Under the pieces are notes generated by a model. The model had not been told where the DNA came from and did no database searches. It saw only the letters and a list, made by a program, of their open reading frames with translations. Shown in pieces: positions 5,449 through 5,459 of a stretch of DNA of 5,459 bases (its first letter is position 1; every line of letters begins with the position of its first letter). Location: assembly GCA_006226985.1 (NCBI GenBank), contig SBGC01000011.1:1-5459 (forward strand), read 5' to 3'. This stretch comes from Bacillota bacterium (lineage in GTDB: Bacteria > Bacillota_I > Bacilli_A > Acholeplasmatales > Acholeplasmataceae). A program made the position numbers and the translations under genes.

Positions 5449-5459
5449 GCAAATAAAGA

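Overview
The window comes from an AT-rich (roughly one third G+C by eye), CcpA-type low-GC Gram-positive bacterium. The evidence is strong AGGAGG-like ribosome sites, short intergenic gaps, sigma-A type promoters, a near-consensus cre operator, and standard use of TGA as stop with TGG for Trp. The gene content would suit a Clostridia-like Firmicute or a Haloplasma/Izemoplasma-type relative of the Mollicutes. The exact lineage cannot be fixed from this sequence, and the TGA usage argues against a Mycoplasma or Spiroplasma.

Layout: two operons diverge from a control region of about 335 bases (1538-1872). Leftward (minus strand, 1537 down to the window edge) lie four tightly packed membrane genes of a cation/proton antiporter module: mrpE, mrpF, mrpG and a DUF4040/MbhD-like gene. 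The last is cut by the window edge and carries an unusual soluble tail. The order E-F-G-DUF4040 matches the first four genes of archaeal Mbh-type complexes and of 'split' Mrp operons, not the Bacillus A-to-G order, so the remaining subunits should lie beyond position 1.

Rightward (plus strand) lies a serine-biosynthesis operon: a possible 24-residue leader peptide, a DUF1015 protein, serC (phosphoserine aminotransferase) and serA (3-phosphoglycerate dehydrogenase with a C-terminal ACT-like domain), closed by an intrinsic terminator at 5375-5403. A good promoter (TTGATA-17-TACAAT) drives it, and a 15/16 match to the CcpA cre consensus sits inside that promoter's spacer, so serine synthesis is probably under carbon-source control. 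No phosphoserine phosphatase gene is present here. A further promoter at 5420-5448 points out of the window to an unseen rightward gene.

The genes are largely recognisable. The points most worth a second look are the cre-in-promoter arrangement, the leader ORF, DUF1015 as an uncharacterised partner of serC/serA, the degenerate serine-binding site and the missing catalytic Glu in SerA, and the soluble extension on the DUF4040 subunit.
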